Below, piece by piece: positions 61,292 to 64,000 of a DNA stretch of 64,000 nt (positions are counted from its first letter, which is position 1; the number at the start of each line of letters is the position of its first letter). The stretch is from an uncultured Bacteroidales bacterium (GTDB lineage: Bacteria; Bacteroidota; Bacteroidia; Bacteroidales; UBA932). A program made the translations under genes and the position numbers. Under the pieces are notes generated by a model. It was not told where the DNA came from. It searched no databases and saw only the letters and a program-made list of their open reading frames with translations. The stretch covers positions 1 to 64,000 of the forward strand of contig CALUPB010000006.1 in NCBI GenBank assembly GCA_944322585.1, given 5' to 3'.

Positions 61292-63135
61292 GAGAAAGGT
61301 TTCTGACAGGATATAACGACTTTGTGCTGCCGTTCATGATAGGGATGATATTCATCCTGACATGGTGTACCGTCGGCATGATCCGTATCATTGCAAATCT
61401 TCCCAAAGATGACAGGAAACGGTTTTTCCTGTCTCTGGTGAATCCGAAGATAATGCTGAAGAATATCCGCGACATCTTCTGCGACTGTCTGTTCCATGTC
61501 AAGCTGTGGAAAAGGAACAGACTTCTCGGCTACATGCATTCGAGCATAGCTTTCGGATGGTTCATGCTGATTGTCATAGGGCATATCGAAGTGTTCTTTT
61601 ATGCTCCTCACAGGGCCAAACTCCTCTATTTCCCTATATTCTTCAGGTATTTCATGGCTGAAGACGACAGCACCATGGGAGGAGCCTTCTTTTTCTTCCT
61701 CATGGACTTCTTCCTCCTGGTGGTGCTGAGCGGAATAGCCCTCGCCATAGTCAAAAGGGTCCACTCCCGTTTCTTCGGAATGAGGAGGACCACCAATCCG
61801 AGTTTCATGGATCTGGTAGGTCTGTATTCGCTGTGGTCGATATTTCCGCTCAGACTGTTCGCCGAAGGGTTCACGGCCGACATAAGCGGAGGATCTTTCC
61901 TGACGGAGTCCCTGAATCATGTCTTCCATGCGTTTCTCGGCAACCACATGAACATGCTGCCGACATGGTGGGCCTATTCACTTGCTCTCGGCATATTCTT
62001 CTGCGCCCTTCCGTTCACCAGGTACATGCATATCCCGACGGAAATTCTCCTGATACCTTTGAGAAACGCCGGCGTCAGGATAAGGCATCCGCGCAAAGGT
62101 TATGCAGAAGCGGAAGTCTACGCCTGTCCGAGCTGCGGCGTATGCATCGACGCATGCCCTATGGGCGTAATGAAAACCCATATCAAGGATACCACCGTAT
62201 ATCTTAACAGGCAGCTGAGAAGACACAACGAAACACGGATAGAAGAAATCAGCGACAAGTGTCTCTTATGCGGGAAATGCACCGCAGTATGCCCGGTCGG
62301 CGTCGAGGGAGACAGACTCAGGATAGCCCAGAGATCGGCCCGCAAATACAATATCAGCCCCGACTACTCATGCATCGACACGGATATACTGAAGAAAGAG
62401 GCTTCATTCAGGGCTCCGGCATCCGGCAAGGTCCTGTATTTTGCCGGATGCATGACTGCCCTGACACCACAGATCAGGAAATCGGTAGAATCCGTACTGA
62501 CCCGATGCGGGACCGATTACGAGTTCATGGACCGGGACGGAGGGATCTGCTGCGGAAGGCCAATGCTGATGGCAGGAAGATTCGATGCTGCGGAAGAAAT
62601 GATTGCGAAGAATACCGACATAATCCTCGGCAGCGGGGCGGATACTCTTCTCCTGAGCTGTCCTATATGCTACAGGATATTCAGGGAAAACTACAACCTC
62701 GGGAAAATGCGTATCGTACATCATACCGAATATTTTGCGGAACTCATCGGATCCGGGACTATCGGTATGCTGCACGGTTCAGACAGGTACGTATTCCACG
62801 ACCCGTGCGAGCTCGGACGTGGCTGTGGCATCTATGATGAGCCGAGAGCAGTCCTTTCAGCCGCAGGAGAACTCGTGGAAGCCGAGAAGCATCACAGGGA
62901 AAGTATCTGCTGCGGGGGAAGCCTCGGCAGTCTGACCCTCGGGTTCGGGAAACGGCAGGCGATGACGGAAAATGCACTGCATAACCTGACAGCGGCGTCG
63001 CCGGATTCCATAGTGACGGCATGTCCGCTCTGTCTGAGCACTTTCCACCGCTATGCAGACAGACCTGTCATGGACATAGCCGAAGTGGTGGACAGGAATA
63101 TGATACCTGCTGACAGCAATGATATTGATGACTAA
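61288..63135 (+). CDS. HdrE-HdrD-like membrane iron-sulfur fusion protein
   Basis: A 615-residue protein starting at GTG 61288. The N-terminal half (about 1-250) has five membrane helices of the NarI/DsrM/HdrE type; H84 and H99 in one stretch and H211, H214 and H220 in another are candidate heme-b ligands. Two ferredoxin motifs follow (C270-C280 in CPSCGVCIDACP; C315-C325 in CLLCGKCTAVCP), then two CCG motifs (GICCGRP with SCPICY; SICCGGSLG with ACPLC) as in HdrD/DsrK. It probably links the soluble Hdr-like proteins with the quinone pool. Confidence 0.85.
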   Translation: MRERFLTGYNDFVLPFMIGMIFILTWCTVGMIRIIANLPKDDRKRFFLSLVNPKIMLKNIRDIFCDCLFHVKLWKRNRLLGYMHSSIAFGWFMLIVIGHIEVFFYAPHRAKLLYFPIFFRYFMAEDDSTMGGAFFFFLMDFFLLVVLSGIALAIVKRVHSRFFGMRRTTNPSFMDLVGLYSLWSIFPLRLFAEGFTADISGGSFLTESLNHVFHAFLGNHMNMLPTWWAYSLALGIFFCALPFTRYMHIPTEILLIPLRNAGVRIRHPRKGYAEAEVYACPSCGVCIDACPMGVMKTHIKDTTVYLNRQLRRHNETRIEEISDKCLLCGKCTAVCPVGVEGDRLRIAQRSARKYNISPDYSCIDTDILKKEASFRAPASGKVLYFAGCMTALTPQIRKSVESVLTRCGTDYEFMDRDGGICCGRPMLMAGRFDAAEEMIAKNTDIILGSGADTLLLSCPICYRIFRENYNLGKMRIVHHTEYFAELIGSGTIGMLHGSDRYVFHDPCELGRGCGIYDEPRAVLSAAGELVEAEKHHRESICCGGSLGSLTLGFGKRQAMTENALHNLTAASPDSIVTACPLCLSTFHRYADRPVMDIAEVVDRNMIPADSNDIDD

Positions 63136-63147
63136 AACCTGATAATT

Positions 63148-64000
63148 ATGAAATTTACACCGACTAAGTACACGCTGGTCAACTATGCTGACGGGAGAAG
63201 ATTCGAGGATACCGGCTGGATGCTGGCCGACCCGCAGGCTGCTGAACCTTCTTTGATCAGAGCCGATTACGAAATAAGACGGTTCAATCCGAGGGAGGAT
63301 CTTGACGGTTTCTACAGATATGCGGACTGGCTGCCGATAAGAAGGACACTCGAGCATTCCCATGCCCCGGTAACATACAGAAGCGAGGGGCTGGCATCCT
63401 GCCTCGGTCTGGAAAATCTCTATATTACATTCTCGGGATATTTCCCTAAGATAGGTGCCCGGATGGAGACATGTTCCTTCAAGGAGACTGAGGCATATTC
63501 GGTCTGCGCCAGAATACCTGAAAACAGCGGGCGCATATTGGTGCTGGCCTCCGCAGGAAACACGGCACGTGCCTTTGCCAAGGTATGTTCCGACAACAAT
63601 ATTCCCGTGGTAATATCTGTGCCTGAAGACAATATCGGGGCACTGTGGTTCCACAAGCCGCTCAACAGCTGCGTGAAGATAATAGCCGCCCCTGCCGGAA
63701 GCGACTATTTCGATGCCATCGCCTTGGCCGACAAGCTCAACGAATCCCCGAGGTATATGGCTGAAGGCGGAGCCAAGAACATTGCCAGGAGGGACGGTAT
63801 GGGCACTACCCTGCTCTCTGCAGTGGAGGTCATCGGAAGAATCCCTGATGCCTATTTCCAGGCAATCGGCAGCGGTACGGGAACGATTGCGGTCTGGGAG
63901 AACAATCTGAGGCTCATCAGGGACGGACGTTTCGGTTCCCACAAGATGAGGCTGTATCCTTCACAGAACGCCCCGTTCACCATCATGTATGATTCCTGGA
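63148..64000 (+). CDS. Threonine-synthase-like PLP enzyme, probable cysteate synthase (partial)
   Basis: A frame open from ATG 63148 to the window edge (284 codons, no stop), 12 bases after the previous stop. It is a fold-II PLP enzyme: the PLP lysine is in METCSFKETEAYSV, and the cofactor-binding loop is ASAGNTARAFAKV. Later GGAKNIARRDGMGTTLLSAVE and AIGSGTGTIAVWE fit the threonine synthase/cysteate synthase family. The N-terminus (YTLVNYADGRRFEDTGWMLAD) lacks the zinc-ribbon-like start of true threonine synthases. Cysteate synthase makes cysteate from phosphoserine and sulfite, the first committed step of sulfonolipids in some gut Bacteroidota. The specific call is inference. Confidence 0.7.
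   Translation, partial: MKFTPTKYTLVNYADGRRFEDTGWMLADPQAAEPSLIRADYEIRRFNPREDLDGFYRYADWLPIRRTLEHSHAPVTYRSEGLASCLGLENLYITFSGYFPKIGARMETCSFKETEAYSVCARIPENSGRILVLASAGNTARAFAKVCSDNNIPVVISVPEDNIGALWFHKPLNSCVKIIAAPAGSDYFDAIALADKLNESPRYMAEGGAKNIARRDGMGTTLLSAVEVIGRIPDAYFQAIGSGTGTIAVWENNLRLIRDGRFGSHKMRLYPSQNAPFTIMYDSW

Noticed and set aside
1-64000. CRISPR array, tRNA, rRNA, transposase or prophage genes
   Set aside because: I looked in the intergenic stretches and saw no regularly spaced repeats, cloverleaf sequences or typical proteins; a tRNA or covariance search would be decisive.

Overview
The window looks like a stretch of a Bacteroidales (Bacteroidota) chromosome of moderate GC content. The evidence is a SusC/SusD pair with a FecI/FecR-type sigma/anti-sigma module, Bacteroidota-type promoters (TTTG about 19-21 bases before TAnnTTTG), many lipoproteins and outer-membrane barrels, a TamL-like lipoprotein barrel and DUF5723. 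A probable cysteate synthase at the right edge hints at a sulfonolipid maker such as a relative of Rikenellaceae, but the genus cannot be fixed from sequence reading alone. I found no rRNA, tRNA, CRISPR array, transposase or prophage.

Layout. 1-5459 (+): rsfS, ftsH, cdsA, psd and a CorC/HlyC-type CBS membrane protein. 5513-15000 (-): a tight six-gene run ligA, YihY/BrkB, rel/spoT, an Ig-like (Big_5) lipoprotein, an outer-membrane protein and ispG. 15135-16373 (+): a phosphofructokinase with the PPi-type GGDD motif, ending in a long rod-like hairpin. 16528-17109 (-): a small secreted protein. 17155-34383: a polysaccharide-utilisation locus with a divergent GH2 beta-galactosidase-like lipoprotein, an ECF sigma gene broken at a run of seven Gs, FecR anti-sigma, SusC, SusD, two beta-propeller lipoproteins, a glycerophosphodiesterase lipoprotein, a GH99/WbsX-like lipoprotein and a cytoplasmic GH13 enzyme. 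34396-39609 (-): a large PPDK-N-like protein, a TrmH/SpoU methyltransferase and an arginine decarboxylase. 39780-43159 (+): tamL, a chain of hairpins with a promoter-bearing repeat, and two zinc-ribbon membrane proteins (TM2 and CD225/dispanin). 43144-44463 (-): rarA. 44594-48371 (+): pyruvate kinase, an outer-membrane protein and a flavodiiron protein. 48401-51784 (-): DUF5723 protein and a large lipoprotein. 52100-53135 (+): two small envelope proteins. 53293-57972: maeB (-), rlmD (+), an SLC13-type permease (-). 58040-64000 (+): a five-gene heterodisulfide-reductase-like cluster followed by a PLP enzyme (probable cysteate synthase) running off the window.

The most interesting points are (1) the hdrC-hdrB-hdrA-hdrC-hdrED-like cluster next to a cysteate-synthase-like gene, whose order recalls the sulfur-oxidising sHdr systems and which might tie thiol or sulfite metabolism to sulfonolipid synthesis; (2) the PUL sigma factor with a G7 tract exactly where the frame breaks, as expected for phase variation, ribosomal frameshifting or a sequencing error; (3) a dispersed roughly 77-bp promoter-carrying repeat present at both 9-85 and 42153-42228; and (4) several strong inverted repeats that punctuate the PUL operon.
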